DNA of 64,000 nucleotides. Origin: JBBDYG01 sp040901765. GTDB taxonomy: Bacteria > Planctomycetota > Planctomycetia > Pirellulales > Lacipirellulaceae. The DNA is taken from assembly GCA_040901765.1 (NCBI GenBank), contig JBBDYG010000019.1, forward strand, positions 124,001 through 188,000, given 5' to 3'. A model generated the notes under the pieces. That model was not told the DNA's origin and made no database searches. It saw only the letters and a program-made list of their open reading frames with translations. The position numbers and the translations under genes are program-made. This document shows, piece by piece, positions 45,572-54,603 of this stretch (positions are counted from its first letter, which is position 1; every line of letters starts with the position of its first letter).

Positions 45572-47713
45572 ATGACAAACCAGCCATCTCCGTCGACGAC
45601 TCCGGACCCGCGCCCCGAGGCCAATACAGCTATGCGGCGGCGCGTTTTTTGGAGTTGTTTGCTGCTGGTGTGCGCCTTTGCGGCCGGTTTTTTCCAATTT
45701 GGCCTCGCCGATCGCTTGGCGGTGCCGCCAGACAAACGCGTCAACGATGGCGAGCACGCGACGTTCTTCGCCGTCCATATCAACCCGTATTTCATTTTTT
45801 CCGAAGACTTCCACCTGTATGCGGTCCGGGCCAAGCGGATCCTCGATCGTGGTTGGACCGATTCGCCCCTGGCGTCGAACGAGAACGAGCAACCCAACCG
45901 TTCCGCTCCGCTGCAAGCCGCGGTGATGATGCTCGCCGTGGCCACCGATGGACGGCCCGTGCCGTACTCATTTTTTGTGGTGGGAATGCTCGCCATCGCG
46001 TGGAGCATTCTTTACATGACGGCGACGCGCTGCCTGCCGGCGAACGTCTCGCCGTTGACGATTCCCGTGGCCGTGATGATGACCGTGCTGTTCGAATCGC
46101 TCGATGGCTTACTCCATCCCAACGGCGAATTTGGCATGTGGCCCGTTCATCGCGGGTTGCGGATGGCGACCTTGGCGTGGACCAGTCCGCTATTGCTGTC
46201 GGCCATACTGGCCACGGTGAGTCTCTTGTTCCGTCGCGCCCACTCCACGGGTAGGTTGATTCTAGTGACTATTCTCCTGTGCGCGCTAGCGACAAGCGAT
46301 ACGTGGGCGTTTCTCCTGGCGCTGAGCTGCGTCGCGGTAACTTTCCTGACGCTGGGCACCATCAGCGTGCTACGGAGAAGACCGGCGGCGGAAGGCGAAA
46401 CGCGGCGGGACTGGCTGTGCGCGGCAGGTTTGGCGTTGGCGGCGATGCTGGCGCTCGGACTGCACCAAGCCATCAGCAGCCCGATGACGGGCGACTTGCT
46501 GACACGGGCCGGCTTCGGCCCCGAATGGCAAGAGGCTGCGACGAGCGTGGGCAATACGCGACATTTCCAGCGTGCCGCTCGTTATTACGGCGCCGCGGTC
46601 GTGGCGTTCGCCGCGATCATGTCGATTTGGGTCGTCCCCACCATCTCGCGATCTCCATTGCGATTTCGCGCCGAGGCCGGCCTGCGTAAGCCAACTACCG
46701 GGCAACTGCACCTGATCGCGCTGGCGGCGATACCAATCGGCGGCTTCGTCCTGCTGGTCGAAGCGCTCGCACGCATGGGCATGGACGAATACCATTTATT
46801 TCAGTTCGTGTGGCGGCTGCAGTTCGTGCTTTTCTTTTGCGCGATGCTGGTCGCCTCGGAAGTCGCCAAGTCGGCAATTCGACATTGGTTCAAAGATCCG
46901 TGGCGGAGCACCCGTTGGGAAGTGGCGCTGACCGCTCTCTTCCTGCTCGGCCTGTTGGCCTATCACAACGTGCGAATCTATAAGTTCGTCTCGCGAACGG
47001 TCGCCAGCGAGTTCTTTCTCACCAAGGACGAGGAACACCTGCGCGACTGGCTCCGTGAGCGCGAAACGGCGTGGGGCAAATATTCTTTAGCGACCGCCAG
47101 CCACGAGCTTAACTACTTGTGTGCCTATTGGACCCGCGCCGATCTCTGGCTCCCCGAGGGTTTTCCCTACCACAGCGCCGCGTCGCTCGACGATATCGAA
47201 CGGCAGATGACCCGCGTGCTACAAGTATATGAAGCCACGCCCGAAAGCTGGCTCAGCTTCAACCTGCACCGGCACGTATGGGACCAATGGAGTTGGGGAG
47301 AATCGCGGCTCCTCTCCGCCCGGCACGGTTACATGTACTACCTCATGCACCGCGCCCTATTGCTGGATGGCACCGTCGCCGATCGCGCGAAGACCCGCTA
47401 CCCCTCGCGTACCACGCTCCACGTGGCGGACCTGCGGATCAGCCACGACGAGTCGCTGCGGGAGGGACGATTCTTGCAACATCGTTCGGGCGTCGCGGCC
47501 GCCGAAAGAATCGCCGACCGATTGCAAAATCTGCCGGCGCGGTATGGGGTGAAACCAGACGTGATCCTCGTAGACGAAGTATCTCGCGCGCTGGGCACTC
47601 CCGCGCTTACCGGCTACGTTCGCGAGTTCAAGCACGGCGAATTGGAAGCCTGGGTCCGGCAGCAAGACGCGCCTCGCGCTTCGGTTCGACCGGTACAATC
47701 CAAGAACCGATAG
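45572..47713 (+). CDS. Polytopic membrane protein, GT-C-like, second
   Basis: 713 aa from ATG 45572 (an earlier in-frame ATG at 45500 lies inside the preceding gene). The first TM helix (VFWSCLLLVCAFAAGFFQFG) is followed by a loop with acidic and basic residues (NPYFIFSEDFHLYAVRAKRI) and about ten further TM helices to residue about 490 (SFFVVGMLAIAWSILYMTAT, WTSPLLLSAILATVSLLF, IALAAIPIGGFVLLVEALA). A soluble domain of about 220 residues ends the protein. Organisation resembles 34049-35812 and other GT-C enzymes that use polyprenyl-linked donors. No signature allows a substrate to be named. It is the last gene of the glycan-like cluster. Confidence 0.72.
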   Translation: MTNQPSPSTTPDPRPEANTAMRRRVFWSCLLLVCAFAAGFFQFGLADRLAVPPDKRVNDGEHATFFAVHINPYFIFSEDFHLYAVRAKRILDRGWTDSPLASNENEQPNRSAPLQAAVMMLAVATDGRPVPYSFFVVGMLAIAWSILYMTATRCLPANVSPLTIPVAVMMTVLFESLDGLLHPNGEFGMWPVHRGLRMATLAWTSPLLLSAILATVSLLFRRAHSTGRLILVTILLCALATSDTWAFLLALSCVAVTFLTLGTISVLRRRPAAEGETRRDWLCAAGLALAAMLALGLHQAISSPMTGDLLTRAGFGPEWQEAATSVGNTRHFQRAARYYGAAVVAFAAIMSIWVVPTISRSPLRFRAEAGLRKPTTGQLHLIALAAIPIGGFVLLVEALARMGMDEYHLFQFVWRLQFVLFFCAMLVASEVAKSAIRHWFKDPWRSTRWEVALTALFLLGLLAYHNVRIYKFVSRTVASEFFLTKDEEHLRDWLRERETAWGKYSLATASHELNYLCAYWTRADLWLPEGFPYHSAASLDDIERQMTRVLQVYEATPESWLSFNLHRHVWDQWSWGESRLLSARHGYMYYLMHRALLLDGTVADRAKTRYPSRTTLHVADLRISHDESLREGRFLQHRSGVAAAERIADRLQNLPARYGVKPDVILVDEVSRALGTPALTGYVREFKHGELEAWVRQQDAPRASVRPVQSKNR

Positions 47714-47734
47714 TAACAATGCAGCGTTAGATGT

Positions 47735-48053
47735 AACCACGGAGTCACAGAGCACACAGAGGATGACCCGTTTGTCGGTGCCGTTCTGGGATGTCCGTCT
47801 GAAGATTTATTGATCTTCAGAATATCAATCGAACTTTTGGGTGGCACGCCCAGAGTCTTCGATGGGCGTGGCGAGGCCGGTACCCGCTGCGCCACGCCCT
47901 TCGCGGACTTAGGGCGTGCCATCCGTGTTTGTTTAATATCTGAAGCTCAATAGCGGACTTCTCATATCTAAGTTGTTTCCACGACTCGATGGTGATTTGC
48001 AGATAAACGCCGAGTAATTTGCGATTCTCCGTGTCCCCCGTGACTCCGTGGTG
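47735..48053. repeat. CACGGAG-type inverted-repeat element between convergent genes, interrupted by the double-hairpin repeat
   Basis: Left arm AACCACGGAGTCACAGAGCA (47735-47754, continuing CACAGAGG) and right arm (48053 leftward) CACCACGGAGTCACGGGGGA, continuing CACGGAGAA, are the same type as at 4728-4917. The space between contains the 131-bp copy B of the double-hairpin repeat (47815-47945), so one element seems to have inserted into the other. The whole unit lies in the 380-bp gap (47714-48093) between convergent genes and holds no gene. Confidence 0.75.
47815..47945 (+). repeat. Double-hairpin interspersed element, copy B
   Basis: Bounded by CTTCAGAATAT and its inverse ATATCTGAAG; inside are GGCACGCCC/GGGCGTGCC and GGGCGTGGCG/CGCCACGCCC palindromes. 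Copy A (3482-3613) lies inside a gene. Both copies share the core and the flanking TCAATCGAAC, so the ends of the element are defined. Confidence 0.85.
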
Positions 48054-48093
48054 AAAATCAGCCGAACGATGTAGTACTAACTGCGTGCGGCTA

Positions 48094-51000
48094 TCACTTT
48101 CCTCTTCGCTTGCCATCCTTGTCGCCCTTGGCGGCAACCGTAACGGTCACTTCGTCGAAGACGGAGAACTGGCCGTCCGACACCGTGAGACGAAGGATGT
48201 AGGTGCCCGCGTTGGTGAACTCGACCGTCGTGTTCAGGCTGGACGGACTTCCGTACCGAACGGCGGCCGGACCCAAGGTCAGCGTCCACGTCGCGGTGAT
48301 TGGCCGCGCCGGGGTCGTGAAAGTCACCGTGCCCCCGAGGTTTACAATGGCGTTAACACTTGCTTGGAAGTTTGGCCCTGCACTGACCGTTGGCGGTTGA
48401 TGCTGGACAAGCGGGGGATTCACCGTGACGGTAAGCTCATCGGTCGATTGCAACTGACCGTCGCTCGCAGTCAGGCGAAGCACATAGGTGCCCGCCGCAC
48501 TGAAACTTGCCGTGGTGTTGCGACTCGCGGCATTTGCGAAGCTGACGCTGCCAGGGCCGGAGATGCGGGTCCAGCTTGTCGTTACCGCGCCGGGTGAAGC
48601 GGGCTGACCGTCGTCGGACGCCGTACCGGCCAGGCTGGCGGTCCCGGGCAACTGAATCGTTTGATTCGCGCCGGCATTCACTTGCGGCGGTTGGTTTACG
48701 ACCGGCGCGGGTTGAACCACGATCGTAAGCTCGTCTGAAACTTGGAACTGTCCATCGTGAGCAGCCAGCCGCAGCACGTAGGTGCCTGGCGCGGAAAAGC
48801 TGACGGTCGTGTTCTTCGCGCCGGCGTTGCCGAAAATGACCGTGCCCGGTCCAGAGACCTTGCTCCACGCCGTGGCGACGGCACCCGGCGAGGCGGGCAG
48901 CCCGTCGTCCGTGACAGTGCCGACCAGCGACGCAGATGCTGGAAGCTGAATCGTTTGGTTGACGCCGGCGTTCACTTGCGGCGGCTGGTTCACGACAGGC
49001 GCTGGCTGAACCACAATCGTTACCTCGTCGGAAGCCTGCAGTTGTCCGTCGTTGGCCACGATCCGCAGCACGTAGGTTCCCGGCGTGGAGAAGCTAGCCG
49101 TGGTGCTTCGGGCACCGGCGTTGCCGAACGTCACCGTGCCTGGACCCGAAGCCTTGCTCCAAGTGGTGCTTACGCTTCCCGGGACCGCGGGCAGACCGTC
49201 ATCGGTGACAATCGCGCTAAGCGTCGCCGATCCGGGAAGTTGGATCGTTTGATCGACTCCCGCATTCGCCTGCGGCGACTGGTTGGTGGCCGGTGGATCA
49301 ATGACCGGCGGCGGATCCTCTTCTCCCCCGCCATTTGCCGGCCCGGGAACATAAGTCACCACAAGCTTCGGGCGCTGCGATGCCACCGGCGTTTCGCGGG
49401 AGCTAAACTCGCTATTGTCGTTGCCGTTCAGGTAATCTTGAAAAATGATGCCGTGGTTATCCGCCGGCTCATCAATCCAAGCCTGCACCAGGTCGAGACC
49501 GGCCTGATTGAGCGCAATCTGCTGAAAGCCAAGTTGCCTCGCCGTCAGAAATCCCAATGCCGTCGCGTCAGCATCGGCCGCGCCGCTGGCCCCAACCTCC
49601 GACCAACTGCGGCCACTAGCGAACTGATGCCACGTCGCCGCAAGCTCTTCCCACGCCCGCTCCAAGGCATAGATTTCGTACGAGTCTTTGGTCGAATTGG
49701 TGACAAATAATTCGATGGCCGCCGAGACGACGGTGCTGCCTTGAGGGATCATGGAAATGTCCCAGGCCATCAATGCCGCCATGTCAGGACTGCCATCGAT
49801 CGACAGCTTGGCAACCTTTCCGTGTCCGTAAACGGGCGCGGTGCTAGAGATTTTTGTGTCGCGCGTGCCGGCGTACTGAATCGTCGGAAATACGCCGTCT
49901 TGGAACGACGTAGTGATTGGTTGAAGGGAATCGGTCACGGTGACTATGAGGTCGTTGCTGCGGGATTGATGACCATCGCTAGCGGAAAATCGCAGCACAT
50001 ACTCCCCCGCTACGCTGAACTGCACGTTCGTATTGCGCGAGTTGGGATGAGAGAACGTGACCGTTCCCGGCCCGAGTGCTTTGCTCCAGCCGACCGATAA
50101 AGTCCCGGGTATTGTGGGAAGACCGTCATCGGTCGCCGTGCCAGCCAGCGCCAGGCTCACGCCGAGTTCCACGGTGCGATCGGCGCCGGCGTTAACCACC
50201 GGCGGTTGGTTCGCCGCCGGCGTCGGCGGCGGAGGAGTTGACGCCGGCGGCGTACTGGTGACGTTCGCGAAGAACGGCAGCGGCGTGCCCATCGTGCTCA
50301 TGGCGAACACGCTGTCCCCGCGCCAGTCGATCGTAATGTTTCGGCCGTTCACCCGGTCGGTCGCCCTGACAAACGGAAGTGGCATCGCAACATAAAACTG
50401 CCGACCCACTTGTGGTTGATGGATCCGAACCGAGTCGCTGAGGATACTGAACTGTAACCCTTGCTGCGTGAGGCTCGCGGCGACCGCCGACCGGTCGGCC
50501 CAGGTGGGAAGTCGCAACCACACGTCGCCCGCTACTCTCGTAGTGATCGTGAGGCGGTCGCCCTCGGAGTACGGGCTGGTGATATCGATCTGTGAATCGC
50601 TGAAATCGAACAACAGATTGATCTCGTGGGCGCCGTTGTGAAAGCGGTGGATGGCCTTCTTAATCTCGGCCAGCGTAGCCACTGCGCCTGCGGTGATATC
50701 GACGTGATAGCCGCCCGTGGCCGACGGATTGCGCGTAGCAACATGGCCATACGGGGCCGGGAAGCCGAAGGCGCCATACACGGTCTGCTGAATGTTCCGC
50801 TGTCCGTCGTTGGCCGGATTGTTGTTCGGGACGACGAAGCTGGTATCGAGCAATTGCGATGGCAGCACGTGCCCGCGCGTGAATCGCTCCACGTCCTGGT
50901 AGTATTCGGTCCAGCCGAATTCAGCGAAATTCAGGGCCGTTTCGATCAGCTCGGCCGTATTATTCACTTCACCGACGTCGCTGCCACGGTTGAGAAACTC

Positions 51001-52215
51001 GGGCACCCAGCCGGTGGTGTTGAAGCCGACGCCGCGGAGCGCTTCGTATCGAACCCGGACCCGCTGCATCATGTCGGCGTCGCCCGTCACCAGCGCAAGC
51101 CGGCTGAAGGCGTTCATCTCCGCCGTGACCTCGAACATGTGCGTGAAGCTGTTGAACGGCACCTGTGCGGGATTGAGCGGGAAGGCGTTGTAAAACGCAT
51201 GGTCGCGCAGCTCTTTGGCAAGGTCGAGCGACGACTGATGTCCGGTGGCTTCGTAGTATTTCACCAAGTCGTGGATCAAAAACGGATTCGACCAGTCGCG
51301 CCAAATGTTGCTCCAATTGGGTTTGATCTCGGTGCTAACCGACCCCGTCCATTGATCGCCGCCCTGCAAACCGAGTTGGTTGCGGAGCACTTCCCAGTTG
51401 TAAACCCGCTGCCCGCCGATGGCGTTGCCGCCATAAACGTAGTATTGGCGAAGATTATGCACCGCGACTTCAAACACGTCGCGGCTCGACCATTGGTACC
51501 CTTGCTGAACTTCCGTGGCGTCGTCGGCGAGCGTAGCCAGCCCCAATGCCCCGCGCAAGCCGGCCCCAATGTTGAACAGGTGCGTCAGGTCGAATCGAGT
51601 CGACCCGTAGGAACGCGGGTCGGCGGCGATGCCCGTGATCATCTGATTCGCCGCGCTGGTGTCGTTCCAATTTCCGTTACGCGGCTTGTGAAGCGACTTG
51701 AGCACCCACGTCGTTAAGGTATCCATAACGCCCGAGTTGAGCTGCGCACCAATCGCATCGGCGCCCAACAGCAACGCGTACGTGGCTCGGCCGGCAGAGT
51801 TCGATACCAGGTGACGCTCGAATCCCAGGTGTGCTCGCGAATCGCGGAACGTTTGCGAATCGCCATACGACGCGGTTTGCGAGCCGGTCATCGCCCAAAC
51901 GTAGAAAAACGGAATGTTGTTGTTGTTCGAGTCGAGAATGTTCTGCAAGTGCTGCAAACCCGCTTCGATCGCCTGGTCAATGTTCGATGTATTGACCGCC
52001 TCCGCGAGCGCATTCTGCGATGCGGGCGCAGAACTCGATGTCACCGAGCTGCTGGCCACGACAAACTCATCATCGAATACCTTGTCGAAGTCGGCCGCGA
52101 ACATCAAGCGCGGTTCGAAGCTCTCCAGCAACAGCCGCTCGCGGCGCGGGCTTTTGCGAGCCGGTTTGCGTGGCGGGTTCAACGACTTCCAAAGCGATGC
52201 AAAGCGGCGAAGCAT
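48094..52215 (-). CDS. Giant secreted protein: planctomycete extracellular N-terminus, catalytic-like toroid, DNRLRE and PKD-like repeats
   Basis: 1373 aa from ATG 52215, chosen for its strong GAGGAG ribosome binding site. The planctomycete extracellular signature (LLLESFEPRLMFAADF, about 30-45) comes first. Residues about 75-590 are an alpha/alpha-barrel-like region (VTAEMNAFSRLALVTGDADM, NNTAELIETALNFAEFGWTE) ending in a beta domain (FDFSDSQIDITSPYSEGDRL). This resembles non-reducing-end glycosidases such as beta-L-arabinofuranosidases, but that is uncertain. A PKD-like domain follows, then a DNRLRE-type domain (DTKISSTAPVYGHGKVAKLS), then four more PKD-like domains (NQPPQVNAGVNQTIQLPASA type) with a 98-residue period. 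The tail is basic (KGDKDGKRRGK). Confidence 0.85.
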   Translation of the reverse strand: MLRRFASLWKSLNPPRKPARKSPRRERLLLESFEPRLMFAADFDKVFDDEFVVASSSVTSSSAPASQNALAEAVNTSNIDQAIEAGLQHLQNILDSNNNNIPFFYVWAMTGSQTASYGDSQTFRDSRAHLGFERHLVSNSAGRATYALLLGADAIGAQLNSGVMDTLTTWVLKSLHKPRNGNWNDTSAANQMITGIAADPRSYGSTRFDLTHLFNIGAGLRGALGLATLADDATEVQQGYQWSSRDVFEVAVHNLRQYYVYGGNAIGGQRVYNWEVLRNQLGLQGGDQWTGSVSTEIKPNWSNIWRDWSNPFLIHDLVKYYEATGHQSSLDLAKELRDHAFYNAFPLNPAQVPFNSFTHMFEVTAEMNAFSRLALVTGDADMMQRVRVRYEALRGVGFNTTGWVPEFLNRGSDVGEVNNTAELIETALNFAEFGWTEYYQDVERFTRGHVLPSQLLDTSFVVPNNNPANDGQRNIQQTVYGAFGFPAPYGHVATRNPSATGGYHVDITAGAVATLAEIKKAIHRFHNGAHEINLLFDFSDSQIDITSPYSEGDRLTITTRVAGDVWLRLPTWADRSAVAASLTQQGLQFSILSDSVRIHQPQVGRQFYVAMPLPFVRATDRVNGRNITIDWRGDSVFAMSTMGTPLPFFANVTSTPPASTPPPPTPAANQPPVVNAGADRTVELGVSLALAGTATDDGLPTIPGTLSVGWSKALGPGTVTFSHPNSRNTNVQFSVAGEYVLRFSASDGHQSRSNDLIVTVTDSLQPITTSFQDGVFPTIQYAGTRDTKISSTAPVYGHGKVAKLSIDGSPDMAALMAWDISMIPQGSTVVSAAIELFVTNSTKDSYEIYALERAWEELAATWHQFASGRSWSEVGASGAADADATALGFLTARQLGFQQIALNQAGLDLVQAWIDEPADNHGIIFQDYLNGNDNSEFSSRETPVASQRPKLVVTYVPGPANGGGEEDPPPVIDPPATNQSPQANAGVDQTIQLPGSATLSAIVTDDGLPAVPGSVSTTWSKASGPGTVTFGNAGARSTTASFSTPGTYVLRIVANDGQLQASDEVTIVVQPAPVVNQPPQVNAGVNQTIQLPASASLVGTVTDDGLPASPGAVATAWSKVSGPGTVIFGNAGAKNTTVSFSAPGTYVLRLAAHDGQFQVSDELTIVVQPAPVVNQPPQVNAGANQTIQLPGTASLAGTASDDGQPASPGAVTTSWTRISGPGSVSFANAASRNTTASFSAAGTYVLRLTASDGQLQSTDELTVTVNPPLVQHQPPTVSAGPNFQASVNAIVNLGGTVTFTTPARPITATWTLTLGPAAVRYGSPSSLNTTVEFTNAGTYILRLTVSDGQFSVFDEVTVTVAAKGDKDGKRRGK

Positions 52216-52660
52216 GGGCGCTCCTCGTGGGCCGGCCAGGTGCGTATCGAGAGGGGAACGCACAGGTGGGAGGCAAAGAACGTTCCTGGCCGATTGCGCT
52301 TGCTAGCGTAATCACCCCCGCGACCGGCGAATACCCCTTAAATCGCGGAATTTCGGGCAATTTTCGGCGGCAGGAGATATGCGCTCGCACCAAGCAGAGC
52401 CATGCAAACGGCTCGTGATGACGTTGCCCCCAGGCAACCTATGTTGCGACCCCGCAACACTTTAGGAGAAAGCCACGTGGGCGAGTTTCGGAGAAACGTG
52501 TTGTGGCATGGTCTCCCGACCATGTCACAAATTGGACGAGGTTGTGGCATGGTCTCCCGACCATGCCACAGAATGGACCGAAGGTCTCCCCGATGGCATT
52601 GGAGACCTACGGTCGAGCTAGTGCGGGGTCGGGAGACCCGCGCACGACAGCCACGTGCAA
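52216..52660. other. 445-bp intergenic region with palindromic repeats
   Basis: No gene. It holds the leader and promoter of the giant secreted protein, and two direct copies (52502-52529, 52543-52570; 41-bp period) of a palindrome whose arms are GTGGCATGGTC and GACCATGCCAC. A third palindrome GTGCGGG...CCCGCGCAC (52621-52645) is nearly identical to a segment inside the triple-fusion gene at 43480. The run from 52598 to 52620 also contains GGAGACCTACGGTC, related to the same GGTCTCCC motif. Confidence 0.75.
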
Positions 52661-54490
52661 TCATTCGCCGCCGGCGAGATTGGAACGCCGCTTGTCGGCG
52701 ACGCCTAGCATTGTACCGTCCCGGCGATACTCGACGGCATTGCCGCCGCCGAAGTAACGGCCGTCGCTGCGCTGCTCGACAATCCGCCAACCGTCGTCGC
52801 GCAATTCCTTGCTCAATGCGTCGGTCGGCTTGCCTTCCATGTCGAGCGTGTTCGACTTCTCGCCGCGCCTGAGCGGACGGCGGACGTGAAACCGCGGCTG
52901 ATCGAACGCCTCGGCAAGCGGCGTGTCAAATGCCAACCGGTCCACCATGAGTTGAATCGTGGTCGTCGGAATCCGCTGGCCGCCGGGAATTCCAAGAGCC
53001 AGCTCCGGCTTGTCATCGCGGGTAACGATGATCGGCGCAATCGTGCTCCGCGGGCGTTTGCCGGCGGCGACGTAGTTGATCGAACGGGACGAGGTCACCG
53101 AAAAGTTACTCATGCTGTTGTTCAGCAACACGCCCGTGCCGGGTGGGACGACACTCGCTCCGAAATGAAAGCTGAGCGACTGCGTCAGGCTCACGACGTT
53201 GCCATCGCTGTCGGCGATCACCAGATGCGACGTGCTGGCGTCGGCCAAATCGTCGGCCAGTCGTTCGGGCGTCTCCGCTAGTGGTGCAGGTTGAGCAAAG
53301 TCGATTGTTTCCGCCTCTTGCCGCACGGAGTTGACCGTATTCTCTCCAAGCAAGTCACGCGCCGATGCGTCCGCTGCCGGAACGTCCGCCACATGCCCCT
53401 CGACCCGCGGGTAGATGCTCAACAATACGCGGCCGATGCTGTTGATGTAACTGGCGTCGCGCGGCCGAACATCCTTCCAGGTCGCTGGCTCAAGTGCCTT
53501 CAGCGCCAATAAGACCGTCACCCCACCCGTCTGAGGTGGCGGGCAAGTGAACACCTTGTTGCCACGAAACGTGACCGACATCGGCTCGCAGAACCGTGGC
53601 TCATAATCGCGCAGATCCTCATGCGACAGCGTTGAGCCATGCGCTTGTGCGGCGGCGATGATGCGATCGGCCGTCTCGCCCTCGTAAAAACCCCTTGGTC
53701 CAAGCTCGGACAGCAGCTTGAGCGTGTGCGCTAAATCAGCGTTCTTCAAAAATGTTCCCACGGGCGGCGTGTCGTTGTCGACTAGGTAAAGCCGCGCCGC
53801 TTCAGAATCATTGCGCAGTCGCTTCGTCTCCGGAGCGATCATCGTCCGCAACTCTTCGTTGACTTCGATGCCTTGCTCGGCCAGTTCGACTGCCGGACGC
53901 ACCAGGCTGCTCCAGTCGTGCAAACCCCACTTCTGATGCGCGGCCCATAGCCCGGCCGGCAGGCCGGGTACGCAAACGGACGTGTAGCCAAAGCGCCGCT
54001 CCTTGAGAGGCAGGTGCGCAAACTGCTCGGCGTCGAGTTTCGCCGGCGACACGCACACGGCTTCGAGGCAATGGATATGTCCGGTGGCGGCCTCGCGATA
54101 GAGCATCACCAACTTGCCGCCAACACCCGAGCCATAAGGCGCGGCGACGCCCATCGAGAGCGAGGTCGCCACCGCCGCATCCATCGCGTTGCCACCGCGC
54201 CGCAAAACCGCCAGCCCCGCTTCCGTCGCGGCGGGGTGGCCGCTGGCAACCACGTACCGCTTCGCGGAGACGTGCTGCTGGGCATTGGCAGGGGAGCCAA
54301 GCGATGCGACGACGACAAGCAATGCCGCCCCCACCTTAACCTTTCCCCTCGGGGGAAGGGAACTAAGAAGCTGCTTCGCCGAGCTGTGCGTGCCGCTGTT
54401 GCCGATAGGGGCTTCCCCTGCCGCATCCCAGCGGACCGAGGAAACCGCAGTGCGATCCGCAACCTTGCGGCGCTCGTCCAACATCGGCAT
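52661..54490 (-). CDS. Gamma-glutamyltransferase
   Basis: 609 aa. GGNAMDAAVATSLSMGVAAP (about 98-117) and GYTSVCVPGLPAGLWAAHQK are the typical large-subunit blocks; TSHLVIADSDGNVVSLTQSL (about 425) starts the small subunit with the catalytic Thr at the autoprocessing site, and PPGTGVLLNNSMSNF and SINYVAAGKRPRSTIAPIIV complete it. The enzyme transfers or hydrolyses gamma-glutamyl groups, such as those of glutathione, and normally acts in the periplasm. The hydrophobic stretch AALLVVVASLGSPANA near residue 55 would be a signal-type anchor, 37 residues later than usual. GGAG lies 6 bp before ATG 54490. A palindrome of CCTTTCCCCTCGGGGGAAGG (54340-54359) is translated in front of it. Confidence 0.92.
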   Translation of the reverse strand: MPMLDERRKVADRTAVSSVRWDAAGEAPIGNSGTHSSAKQLLSSLPPRGKVKVGAALLVVVASLGSPANAQQHVSAKRYVVASGHPAATEAGLAVLRRGGNAMDAAVATSLSMGVAAPYGSGVGGKLVMLYREAATGHIHCLEAVCVSPAKLDAEQFAHLPLKERRFGYTSVCVPGLPAGLWAAHQKWGLHDWSSLVRPAVELAEQGIEVNEELRTMIAPETKRLRNDSEAARLYLVDNDTPPVGTFLKNADLAHTLKLLSELGPRGFYEGETADRIIAAAQAHGSTLSHEDLRDYEPRFCEPMSVTFRGNKVFTCPPPQTGGVTVLLALKALEPATWKDVRPRDASYINSIGRVLLSIYPRVEGHVADVPAADASARDLLGENTVNSVRQEAETIDFAQPAPLAETPERLADDLADASTSHLVIADSDGNVVSLTQSLSFHFGASVVPPGTGVLLNNSMSNFSVTSSRSINYVAAGKRPRSTIAPIIVTRDDKPELALGIPGGQRIPTTTIQLMVDRLAFDTPLAEAFDQPRFHVRRPLRRGEKSNTLDMEGKPTDALSKELRDDGWRIVEQRSDGRYFGGGNAVEYRRDGTMLGVADKRRSNLAGGE

Positions 54491-54603
54491 ATCTCCGTGC
54501 GGGGTTTTTCGACGAGCACCTCCGTGTCGTCAACGTGCGAAAAACGGTCGCGTAGGCAACCCGCTGATTTTACCCTCCCGCTGCATGCACTTGCAAGAAC
54601 AAA

